Shown in pieces: positions 1 through 9,341 of a stretch of 64,000 bases of DNA (positions are counted from its first letter, which is position 1; each line of letters begins with the position of its first letter). A program made the position numbers and the translations under genes. This DNA comes from Pardosa pseudoannulata (lineage: Eukaryota; Arthropoda; Arachnida; Araneae; Lycosidae), in assembly GCA_032207245.1 (NCBI GenBank), contig CM063510.1, positions 49,724,095 through 49,788,094 on the forward strand, written 5' to 3'. The notes under the pieces are model-generated. The model made no database searches. It had not been told where the DNA came from and saw nothing but the letters and a program-made list of their open reading frames with translations.

Positions 1-105
1 AGGTTTTCTTAATTTTTAGCTCCTGGCACTTTTCCAAATTTTGTATTTTCTTCAAATTTTATATTCATCTTTCTCCTCCTTCATGCAATTCTTATTCAAA
101 GAGTT
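1..105. repeat. Short diverged direct repeat, copy 1 (partner at 2338-2435)
   Basis: About 100 bases, starting with a TTTTCTTAATTTTTAG-type stretch and running through a TTCATGCAATTCTTA block, recur in the same orientation near 2338-2435 with many substitutions. I could not follow the similarity beyond this block. It may be the edge of an old ~2.3-kb duplication or a dispersed repeat. No coding sequence is seen. Confidence 0.4.
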
Positions 106-299
106 CCGTGAGCATTATAGTAGACGTTATTTTAATCAACACAATATCGTTGTTACATAAATGAATCTATCGCAACATTGTAAACAAGTGACACATATTA
201 TAGTTCTGCAGTTTCTATAATGCTTCCTAGAATTTGCAATACTTCATAGATGAAATTGGCTAAACAGTAATATCACATATGATGTCGTTTTTATTTATC

Positions 300-560
300 C
301 CTCTGTTGTAGGAAAGCCTACACCAGGTCCAAAGGTCCAAAAGCAGTATGAGACACAATATGCGACTGGTCCATTTCGCTTAGGGTAGTTTGTGGCTTCA
401 TTTTAGAGAGGGACTAAAGAGTCCAGTTAGCTGAGCATAATGGACCGACCTTCACGCTTAGGATGAGAATGCCTGAATAATACTCTCCCTAAGTACTTTC
501 CCGTTCCGCCCAGGTAAAACTTCTCACCACTTTGAGGCTGATTTGAGGGGGACTATCACA
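300..560. other. GC-richer block, possible old repeat, unidentified
   Basis: This stretch is visibly richer in G and C than the surrounding AT-rich DNA and contains purine/pyrimidine-mixed, low-repeat sequence. No open frame, tRNA promoter boxes or terminal repeats are clear. It resembles the composition of the SINEs elsewhere in the window, but I found no second copy here. Function unknown. Confidence 0.25.
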
Positions 561-808
561 TATTTATACTAGCATTAAACATAATGCACATTATAATAGT
601 ATTAGACATATACATATTTCTAATGTTATATTTAGTGAATCAAAAGAAAAATATATTTATCAAAACTTTTAAGGCTGCATTGGTTACATGACTCCAATTA
701 TTCAAATTATTTTCACACAGACATTGCAGCAATATACTCGTATCTATTAGAATGTACGGAACGTTGGCCACGATGCATTTAAAAGTCATATCCTCATCAT
801 AAGCTGAT

Positions 809-862
809 TAGCCTTCGTGTGCAAAACAGTAGACCGTAGCGCTCCAAACCAAACCAAACCAA
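809..862 (+). mobile_element. 5'-truncated tRNA-SINE (family A) with perfect target-site duplication
   Basis: This 54-bp piece matches only the 3' tail of the SINE family found at 8121, 33025 and 43678: the CACGAGG...TAGACCGTA-like stretch followed by a CCAAACCAAACC tail. It is flanked by a perfect 15-bp direct repeat, TCATCATAAGCTGAT, at 794-808 and 863-877. A 5' truncation with such a duplication is what LINE-driven target-primed retroposition leaves. The body with the Pol III promoter is absent, so this copy cannot be transcribed from its own promoter. Confidence 0.7.
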
Positions 863-879
863 TCATCATAAGCTGATGT

Positions 880-2335
880 AAAAAAAGAAAAAAATATTTT
901 TAAACGGAGTATAACTGTTTTCTTTAATAATGAATCTAACAGGGATGTTATAATAAAGATTTTGACTCATTGCCTGTGACCGCCGAACTCAGTTCAGGCA
1001 ACTCAAATGCGCCAATTTTAGAATGCAAGACCTGCGTTCAGCCAAGAAAAAAAAACGGTATTTCGATTCCTTGAAGCCTGAAATCGGTTCGTCCAATGAA
1101 TAATATTTAATTTGTCCTTTTTCCAATAGATAGAGATTTTTTTCCCGCGAAAGGTTTGGCAGTTTGTTGCTATTTCTCGGATACTGTAAAGAATTTGTGA
1201 AATTCAAGGGAATCTGAGTGACATGGAATTCATGACAGTTGACATCGATAATATTGTTGTATTTGTTTATAATATTTATCCAGCAAATTATGTCATTTTA
1301 TTTAATTTGCTGTAATCTGAGCAAAAATTACTGTAATCCATTAACATTTCCCATATATGTAAAAATATTAAAAATTGTAGTTATTTGTTTTGAAACTTTG
1401 TTTTTTTCAAAAATAATCTATTTCTAACATTCTGATGATAATTATGATGGTAATAAAGTTAAAGAGATGATTGATTCTGATGATAATAAAAGTAAAGAGA
1501 AAAAAAAATCATTTTGGGTGCGTTTTTCTCAGATATATTCCACAGGCAAACAGTGAAGTCGTGAAAGGTGCTATGTCCTCTTATAAAGTATGATTAATCT
1601 TTCTAGCAAACTAGACCAATAAAAAACTCATTAAAAGTACATACAGATCTATTTTTTAAATATATATTTTATGTTATAGGAAGCTAAAAGGATTTCTTTT
1701 TATAACAAATTTAAGGTACTAGTCTTCTTAAACTATGTAAATGTGGTCATTAATTTACACAAAACTCATCTGAAAATACTTTAACCTAGAATAAATAACT
1801 TTATTTTTCAGTATTATTACCTTTGACATCGTTCTAAGTTTGAATAATATTAGCGTAATAATCTACTAACTTTGTATTTTAGGATTTAATAGAACTTTAC
1901 TTCACGGGTGAAATTCAATTTTTCTGTAAAAGGTTTTTTTTAAACTTTTGCAAACTGAGACATTATTTAAAGCAGACTAACATACGGATCTTTGCGGCAT
2001 TGGATTTTGGACATATTCCAGTTTATAGCATTTTTACCAAATCACTTTCTACTAATCTATTTACCAGAATTCCTACTTCATTGCCTTTAGTGTGTATAAA
2101 GATAAATTTTTGCCAAGTATTAATCTTAGAGCAACAACGGTTAAAAGCCAATTTTAACTTGTCACATAATTTATTACCATCCCTAAATACGTCCTAGAAA
2201 AATTGTGTCACTCCCCATCAATTTAATTTAGAGGGCAAAGTTTGTAAGATAGAGCAGTGCCCACGTAGTATCTTCAAAATCATTTCCTGATGCGATAATG
2301 AAAACAATATTTATTACGACAAATACAAACTCTTA
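880..2335. other. AT-rich DNA without a recognisable gene
   Basis: Only short chance open frames (about 60-70 codons) are present, with no recognisable protein motif. The sequence is unique within the window as far as I can tell, apart from the repeat edges noted on either side. Confidence 0.5.
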
Positions 2336-2337
2336 AT

Positions 2338-2435
2338 TCTTTTCTTAATTTTTAGTTCCTGGCACATTACCAAATTTTGTATTTTCATCGATGCCTGTAT
2401 TCATCTTTATGCTTCATGCAATTCTTAATTAGTGG
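2338..2435. repeat. Short diverged direct repeat, copy 2 (partner at 1-105)
   Basis: Same-strand match to the first 105 bases of the window, including the TCCTGGCAC, CCAAATTTTGTATTTTC and TTCATGCAATTCTTA blocks in the same order. Substitutions and small indels show that the pair is old. Confidence 0.4.
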
Positions 2436-2847
2436 ATCTTGGATGTTCTGTAAGAGGACACATCCCCTTTAAACCTTCAAAAATTCAATTTTTTAAACTT
2501 TTTATATTTTTAAAATTTTCAGACTTTTTTTTAATATTTTATAATAAACCCCATTGAAATATTCCAATCAGAACCTCTCAATCTACACAATATTTGCATT
2601 TAATATCATAACTTTTAAGGAAACTATAAAAACTTCAAATGCAGTTTACTGAAAATGGTCTTTTTTTAAAGCACATTGTTAGTAAAAAAAACTATTGCAG
2701 ACACTGATTTTCAATTTTCAGAGTAAAAACTCAATATATCTACCATGAAACTCTACCTACTTTTTATGTCATTGTTTATTTCCTTTAATATTTATAGTAT
2801 TTGAAATGAAATTTTTAAACATCCTTTTAGCCTTTTTAAAAATTTAA

Positions 2848-2976
2848 CCCCTTAATGTACAGTTTCTTTTAAAAAGGCCGACCAAAAAAATCAATTTTTT
2901 TAATGTAAAAAACATAATTTAGAATGTTAAATTTAGAAAAAAATACATATTTTATACTTGAATAAGTAATTATTAC
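2848..2976. mobile_element. Truncated piggyBac-type MITE, one end
   Basis: The left boundary is a TTAA at 2844-2847 followed by CCCCTTAATG. The next ~125 bases (AAAAAGGCC..., TTTTTTAATGTAAAAAACA..., TTTTATACTTGAATAAGT) match, in inverted orientation, the right half of the MITE at 34985-35306. Similarity stops after the ACTTGAATAAGT block, so the other terminus is missing. The TTAA target and terminal sequence point to piggyBac mobilisation; the family assignment is inference because no transposase is included. Confidence 0.55.
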
Positions 2977-3127
2977 ATCGATCCAGTCGTCATGGACTGG
3001 ATGTCGAATGCATACACACATACAGAAACAAGAACATACAGGATTCTAAATATATAGTTTATGGAACTTGATATAAAACATAGAAAAATAATTATAATGG
3101 TATTGCCGCATAAATGAACAATGTCAA

Positions 3128-3230
3128 CGAGTTCAGTAGCAGAATGGCCACAGCGCGAGATCCAGACCCAAAGTTTGTGAGTTCGGTGCTCGCCATGACG
3201 GTTGTTCCAAAGTATGGATTTTTAATTTTT
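3128..3230 (+). mobile_element. Possible tRNA-derived SINE fragment
   Basis: A tRNA-like arrangement is visible: an A-box-like GTAGCAGAATGG near the start, and about 50 bases further a B-box-like GAGTTCGGTGCTC. It sits in AT-rich sequence and is followed by a T-rich stretch. No second copy was found in the window, and a cloverleaf is not convincing, so a functional tRNA gene is unlikely. Confidence 0.35.
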
Positions 3231-4324
3231 ACATGTTATTTATTGTTGACTTATGTTCTCTAAAATTCTAGATCTTTCTTTATTATGTAAATTAGTCATT
3301 TCTCAAATATACTGTTCGGGTATAAAAGCTGATACCCACTAGTTGTAGACAACTTGTCGATCTTGTAAAGTTGTGAGTTGCTACTTTGCTTCATTTAATT
3401 CTTCTGTTAGGCTAAATGATGTGTTCATTCGAATCTCTTCGTGACAGTATTACTTTTTTAAGAATAATAACGTTTATTAAAAATTGACTTATTTAAAGTT
3501 TTGGGAAAGATTTAATTGGGTAAGTTTTATAAGTTTGTTCCAAAAAAATATAGTTTTATCCAAACCATCCATTATATTCTATTTCAATTGCGATACAATA
3601 AAACATCCATCAGTTCAATTTATAGTATTATGGAACTGTAAATTGCAGTCAACTCAATTATCAAAGTAATTTTTTTTAAAGATTATGAAAATTTATGACC
3701 ATTCATTGTTACAAGAGGTTAACAAAATACTTTATAGTGAAGGAGAAAAGTGTTTTAATGGAAGGAAATATATTTTTAACGCATATCTTTAAAGTTTATT
3801 CGAAAAAATTATTTCATAGTTTTATCAGAAATCCCGGAAGGCATATCACCGTAACTGAAAGTAACATAAACCACCATTGGTGATATTTTTGGCTCGATTC
3901 CAAAGTTGATAGTTTATGGGTGTAGAGTTTATCTGAAAATAGTTTGATGTGAGAACAAACATTTATAGGTAATTTAAAGATAAAACTAGTTCGAAATTTT
4001 TATTTTACAACAAGAGTTATTAAACTCGTTAGTACATTTTTGAGCAGACGTATAAAATTTCGAATCCCAGTATATTGTCAATAGCGTGAATTTTTTTTTA
4101 GTTTACTAATAGAATGGCTTGTGAATTTAAAGATTAACATAGTAATAAAATATATTTTTGTGAACTCACTTTCTGTACTTGTAAAAAACCAAAATTGAGA
4201 GAAAGTGGATTCTAAAACAAGTGTTCCAAAGCTCCTACGAGTTTTCATCATGTACTTCGTCTTGGCATAAAATCGATCAATTAGGCGTCCATTAAATAGT
4301 TCACACCATAACGATTTGTTATAG

Positions 4325-4635
4325 AGGCAGTGATATCGTAACTGAAATGTTGCTATTTGTCGTGTTTGTTAAGAGTGACTGGGTCACGTAAAATAGATTC
4401 GTGGTTACAATGACTTCCAAGTTCTTAAACAATACCTCTAGGGGTGGCAGGCTAAGCCTGAGGGTCTTCTGCTTGGTACCTGCTTCTAAATTATAAGGAC
4501 CCGCTTTGAGCAAAGTCATTAACAATTACCTACACAAAAACGAAAGTCGAACCCCTTCCTTTAACTCAAGTAGACTATAGCTCATGCCCTTAGCTTGTCC
4601 AAGGAATATAAGTATGAACAGCAACATTTTGTTCT
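4325..4635 (+). mobile_element. Degraded SINE (family B), body only
   Basis: Aligns in the same orientation with the SINE at 38203-38553. Shared blocks are the ATCTCGTAACTGA-like tRNA part, GTGACTGGGTCACGTAAAA, GTGGTCACAATG, CCAAGTTCT, ATACCTCT, TCTTCTGCTTGGT and TTGTCCAA. The B-box region is mutated and the 5' end is missing or unrecognisable, so this is an old copy. The open frame that runs on the minus strand through it has no family resemblance. Confidence 0.65.
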
Positions 4636-4639
4636 TCTT

Positions 4640-5840
4640 ATATTTTACTAACAAAGTAAATTAAGATGGTATTCAAAATTACATAACATGTAAGTTTTTT
4701 ACGTGTACGTTTATCACGCAATATTTTACAATTATACTTTACATTTTGGTGATATTAGTATGTTTAAATTGATTGATGTCCTTGATAATACTTATATGTC
4801 GGAAAAAGACATTTGAATGTACTACTGTGTATAAAAGTAGATATTCTCTATTATTGGTGTTTGTACTGTAAATATCGGAAAGTTTGTGGGAAACGTGAAT
4901 TATATTTTTGTATATTGCCTTCGATTTTCCTTTCCTGCAACGTTTGACTTCATTCCGTAAAAACGAGTTACAGGGGAATTACTTAAAACAGCCCTCTACA
5001 TTATCATTCGGTTTTAGTTAACTTTACTTGTGAGTCAGAGTGGAATTTTGTGATCAAGTTTTAACTACTTTCCGGACTAGCTAGATATCTGAATTTTTGC
5101 ACAGGCCCATTTCCGGTGACTAGATAATGTTCAACCGTAAAAAAAATAGATTGGAATAAAAACTGTGTGATAAATACAAAAGGATGTTGATAGTTCTTGA
5201 AATCCCTATTACAGAGTCTTAAACTAGTATTGTCATCTGTTTGCAATCGGCATAACTAAAAACTCAAACTGAAATTTAAAATTGATTTAGACAAATTTAA
5301 AATAACAACTTTTGTGTCAGAATATACGTATACATTGTGTATGCTATTATAGAATATAATTTTTTTCCTATTTTCAAGACTATTTCAAGTTTTTTGTTTC
5401 ACAAAAGTGATTTTTTTATATTTACGTTCAAATGTCATAACATTGTGAAGCACTTTAGTTGCATTTCTAACCATCATATACCTTCCAAATTCATGTGAAA
5501 ATTAACTTTTATAGAATAAAATGAAAAAAATATATATAAAAGAATGTATTTCTAACAGAAAAATCTATCCTTTTATATGAAGTTTCAAAATATTCGAAGA
5601 ATAATTATAGAAGAATAAATATTTTAACTGTATTTCAAACAAATGGTTACGAAAACTTCTAAGTTTCATCTTAAGGCCTAAAACGTATCTGACAAAAAAA
5701 TGATCCTATTAAGATTAAAAGGAATGCACCTGGATCGTTTCAAAACAATCAATAATTACTTTAAAAATTATTAATGTTTTTACTTATATAAATTGAAATT
5801 GCAGATACTTTTACATATATTGTTTATAACAACAATATTA
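4640..5840. other. AT-rich DNA without a recognisable gene
   Basis: No convincing exon, RNA gene or repeat was recognised. Open frames are short and of biased AT-rich composition. Confidence 0.45.
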
Positions 5841-5842
5841 TT

Positions 5843-5900
5843 ATTTCAGGTAGATTGGTGAAAAGCAAAATAAATTACTTCGGAAATTTCAGTGACCCAT
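5843..5900 (+). repeat. Outlying partial copy of the 157-bp repeat
   Basis: The segment TTTCAGGTAGATTGGTGAAAAGC and the following bases resemble the central part of each 157-bp unit downstream (TGCAGGTAATAAATACT...GGAAAAGCAAAATG). It is separated from the main array by about 380 bases of unrelated, GC-richer sequence, as if that block was inserted into, or replaced part of, a longer array. Confidence 0.35.
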
Positions 5901-6003
5901 TAAACAATAACAGGTCTCTCGTGTAATTAAATTCATATTTAACCTCCTTTTTAGTATACCCAGTTCAACATTCTACAATGAGAAGAAAAACAAGCACGTT
6001 CAA

Positions 6004-6318
6004 GTGGACAGATTGGAATTTATTCTACCCCAAAGGATACACGTAACGTCATCCGCAAACTTTGCTTCGAAACAGGAAAGCAGTATTTCTTCTTGTATAC
6101 GTATTTCTTTTGTGCCCAGTAGAAACATAACACAAAAGCATCGCCCACTAGTGTTTGAAAATGTGTCCAAGAACTGTCACGAGACCTTTAAATTTTATAT
6201 TGACGCTCTGATGATTTTGAATTTTAGTACTACATGGACAGGGAGGACTTTTGGGATTGAACAATATAAATTTATATATTGCCTACAATACAAGTTCAAA
6301 AGAAGGAAAAGTTTTTGA
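6004..6318 (+). other. Open frame of 104 codons, probably not a gene
   Basis: An ATG-initiated frame runs for 104 codons. It has no signal peptide, transmembrane segment or motif that I recognise, and its last ~14 codons run into the tandem repeat starting at 6278. The first two thirds are GC-richer than the surroundings, which leaves open an exon-derived or insertion-derived origin. Most likely a chance frame. Confidence 0.15.
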
Positions 6319-6815
6319 AATGTCTTCTTGCAGGTAATAAATACTAAGTGGAAAAGCAAAATGTAATTTCATTTTGAGAGTCTTTTGATTTAATTTACAA
6401 TCTTAAATTTAAAAACTATAATATAAAGTTAAATATTGCCTAAAGCGAAAATTCAAAAGAGAAAAAAAAATTAAAACTGTCTTGTTATAGATAATGAATA
6501 CTAGGTAGAAAAGCAATATGTAACTTCATCTTGAGTGCATTATTAACTTAATTTACAATATTAAAAATTAAACACTTTTTTAAAATTTTAGATATTGTCT
6601 TATTCAAATTCGATAGAGTGAAAAATTTTAAAATTGCATTATTGCAGATATTAAATACTAGGTAAAAAAGAAATATGTAACTTCGTTTTGAGAGTATTAT
6701 GATTTAATTTACACTCTGAAAAATTGAATGCTTCATTATAAAGTTAGACATTGTCTATAATGCAGTTTCGAAATAAAGGAAAAATTTTAATTCTGTTTCC
6801 ATTGTTACTTGTAGC
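6278..6815 (+). repeat. Tandem array of a ~157-bp unit (three and a half copies)
   Basis: Successive copies begin at ATTGCCT or ATTGTCT at 6278, 6435, 6594 and 6750, giving steps of 157, 159 and 156 bases; the last copy is partial. Each unit contains a pyrimidine tract ending in GCAG or TATAG, then ATAATGAATACTAGGTAGAAAAGC-type sequence, then ATGTAACTTCAT.TTGAGAG and TTTAATTTACA. Divergence between units is substantial. Minisatellite-like; no protein frame is shared by all units. Confidence 0.75.
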
Positions 6816-7384
6816 TTTAATGCAATTTTTTATGTTCTTGATATTCAAAATATACACTTTATATCCATTTGAAAATTAAGATTTAAAGAGTATCAATGAA
6901 TTTTCCTTTGACAATATTGTTTGTAAATCTTTGAATTAAAAAGTCTGGTAATTTTTCCTCAATGTAACTTCTATAGTTACATAACTTATTCGTTTAGAAA
7001 AAAATTAATTTTCATAGTAATTTTAACTTTAATTTGGCTTTATATATTTATATAAGTTTTGCAATTTTTTAACTTCAATAAAAAATAATTAAAATAGCAA
7101 CTATTATTTTTCATAATTATGAAATAGATACATTTTTGCATCTTTGTAGTAATGAATATATATAAAACATTAAAAACTAAAAATATTGTATTATTATGCC
7201 ATTAACACTACGATGGCCGCTGTTTCCGTATACCTAGAACGGCCATGAACGGTCATTTTGACCCGGCCTTTCAAAAAATTAAAAATTATATTTTAAACTA
7301 AAATAATATTAAAAACACCTTTTCAGGAATTAAGTTTAATAACAAATTACAAAATAAACATACATTTTTTAAAGAAATTTCAAG

Positions 7385-8820
7385 AAACTAAAACATTTAA
7401 CATTCTTTTATTCTTCATGGGAAATCTTGACGATATTGTCTTATACGTTTAAATTCCTATTCAATGTACTTAGCAAAAGAACATTTTTGTACTTTTTGCA
7501 GTGATATGATGTTATGCGAAATTATTTTGCTAGAGTAGAGGTCATATTTTGCTTTCTTGAAATTATATGCCAACTTTTTTTTTTCTTCAAACTTTTTGCC
7601 GGATTCAATGTTGTAAAGAAATTGTCAATCGTTGCGTTTCACTGTTATAAAACGGTTACATCAAGCGATATACTGTGTGTTCTCCAACTGTTACAGAAAG
7701 GATCTCATTTCTTCCTTTCCTAAGTATGGGAACCCATTCGAACATACCTTGTTGATAAATCAATGGCTAACCAAAATTTTATCCCAAATTTTTCGGGCTT
7801 TTGCGGCATATACTGAATAATTTACACCTTGTTTTCCTTGAAATAACTTCTCCTGTACAGTGATGGTTTCACCAGGTTTATGTCACAGTAAATAGTTTTC
7901 AATAAAATTATTTCATACTTCGGAAACAAGAGTGATACAGTCATTTAGCAAACTTTGTGGTCTAGTCAACTTGACATCAAATCGCAAATATCGCATGATT
8001 TTTTTAAATCTCCTTCATGACATACTTTTGTTAAAAGATATACTTCCCCATTTTATACATAAGGCATCCATTGAAAATCCTTTTGCATGTAAAACACCCC
8101 GAACATACAGGAAGGAAAGATTGGTTTGGTTTGGAGTGTTACGGTCTACCATTTTGCAACACGAGGGCTAATGAGACCGGGACCTACAGTTGAATGCCTC
8201 TTCTGAACTGTTACGAACATCCATGCCACATTGGGATTCGAACCCATGAACTCCGGTACTGAAAGCCAGCACACTAACCATTCGGCCACCTTTCAGCCAG
8301 CAAGGAAAGGAATGCATTAAGTTCATCTAAGGAAAAATTTTCAATTATTTTCTCGATATTTCCGTCTTCCTTCGATTTATATTCAATGTTGTACTTCTTT
8401 CAAATGTTCCCGCAAAACATTATGTGTCGTCCGTCTTCCGGAAGGTTTTGAGATATGTTTTTCCTTATGGTTCCATCTGTAGCTATTACTTCATCAGATT
8501 TATTTTCCTCCCTATTCGTCTGTTGAATTCTTCTTCCAAAATTACTTTTTCGCATATGATTACGTCTTGGAATAACTTCTTTTCTTACTTATGCATTATT
8601 ATTAATTCTACACACTGTATTTGAATTATTATCTACTTAATTATCAAAAACTAGAAGATGAGATATTATGCGTTTTATCTATTAGTTGTATATCAAAATC
8701 AAAGCACTAATCAAACTAGTCTTCATTCTTAGAAGCAGAATTTTCGGATGATAAATCTTGCACTGATTTGACGATTTCTTCCTCAGACAGAAAATTCTAC
8801 CCTACAGTTCTACGACACAT
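7385..8820 (-). pseudogene. piggyBac transposase pseudogene
   Basis: Reading the minus strand from an ATG at 8820 gives an acidic N-terminal region with LSEEEIV and SSENSASKNED stretches, as in piggyBac proteins, but with an in-frame stop almost at once. Further on (about 7820-7540) the frames contain KPGKFGIKFWLA, GFPYLGK, VGEHTVYRL and IDNFFTT. These match the conserved core around the second catalytic Asp, which family proteins show as CDNFFTS; the Asp codon lies at 7624-7626. Frame changes and stops interrupt all blocks, and a SINE cuts the middle. The protein would have joined and excised DNA at TTAA sites; this copy cannot. Confidence 0.8.
8121..8292 (-). mobile_element. tRNA-derived SINE (family A), full-length copy
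   Basis: On the minus strand the element starts with a tRNA-like head: A box TGGCCGAATGG, then B box GGTTCGAATCCCA. A tRNA-unrelated body follows (CATGGATGTTCGTAAC..., GTAGACCGTAACACTCC) and it ends in a CCAAACCAAACC tail. Homologous copies are at 33025-33204, 43678-43870 and a 3' fragment at 809-862. It interrupts the piggyBac transposase relic, so it is younger than that insertion. Purine-rich GGAAGGAAAG-like sequence on both sides may be a degraded target duplication. Confidence 0.75.
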
Positions 8821-9005
8821 TTTGAACATTAAATAATAGTAATTATTGTTATTCTAATATTTTTCACATAATTATGAAACGCAAGTAATAGATTCAAGTA
8901 TCACTTCACTAATAAAACGATCACTTATCGATCCATATTTCTGTGTACTTTTCCCGTTGGTACATGCGTAGAAGCAATTCAGACAGGTGTTCTTCAGTCA
9001 GGTTC

Positions 9006-9038
9006 TTTAGTCAGGTGTCTCGAAGACACCTGACTAAA
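9006..9038. repeat. Near-perfect palindrome, 15-bp arms
   Basis: TTTAGTCAGGTGTCT is followed by CGA and then its exact reverse complement. Imperfect partial copies of the arm (CAGACAGGTGTTCTTCAGTCAGG) lie just upstream at about 8979-9003. It sits in the right-hand subterminal part of the piggyBac relic. It would form a stable cruciform or RNA hairpin; it could be a transposase-binding repeat or a repair footprint. Confidence 0.7.
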
Positions 9039-9341
9039 CCAGCTGTCCAGCACCCTCCTCCCCCATAATCGCATTCTTTGTCTAAAAAACACTTTTAATG
9101 GAGAAAAATGATATTCTTTCTGACGGCAGTCATTTTCATCGTTTTTGGTCGTTCTTCGTATACAACGTTTTTTTTTTTTTTAACTAACAAACATATTTGA
9201 ATGAACTTTTTTTTTATATTACCAATCAATATTTAGAAAAAATCAGCAATTATTACAGCAATAGGTGAAAACAAAAGAGAGATATGCGAGATTAAAATGC
9301 ATTTGCGGTCAAAATGACCGCCTTAGCCGTTCTAGTGTTAG

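Larger units (their letters stand above)
7206..9337 (-). mobile_element. Decayed piggyBac-family DNA transposon
   Basis: Both ends are visible. The left end at 7206 follows TTAA (7202-7205) and reads CACTACGATGGCC. The right end, read inward on the minus strand, is CACTAGAACGGC after CTAA (TTAG at 9338-9341, a one-base change from TTAA). Subterminal sequence also matches in inverted orientation: GGTCATTTTGACC on the left, CGGTCATTTTGACCG on the right. Between them lies a broken piggyBac transposase on the minus strand. A SINE is inserted at about 8121-8292, and a long palindrome lies at 9006-9038. Total length about 2.1 kb. Confidence 0.85.

Noticed and set aside
6278..6815. CRISPR-like array
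   Set aside because: Units are ~157 bp with no short repeat/variable spacer structure, and the genome is eukaryotic.
7514..8624. Plus-strand frames of 60-80 codons
   Set aside because: They are antisense to the piggyBac transposase relic; the minus strand gives family motifs.
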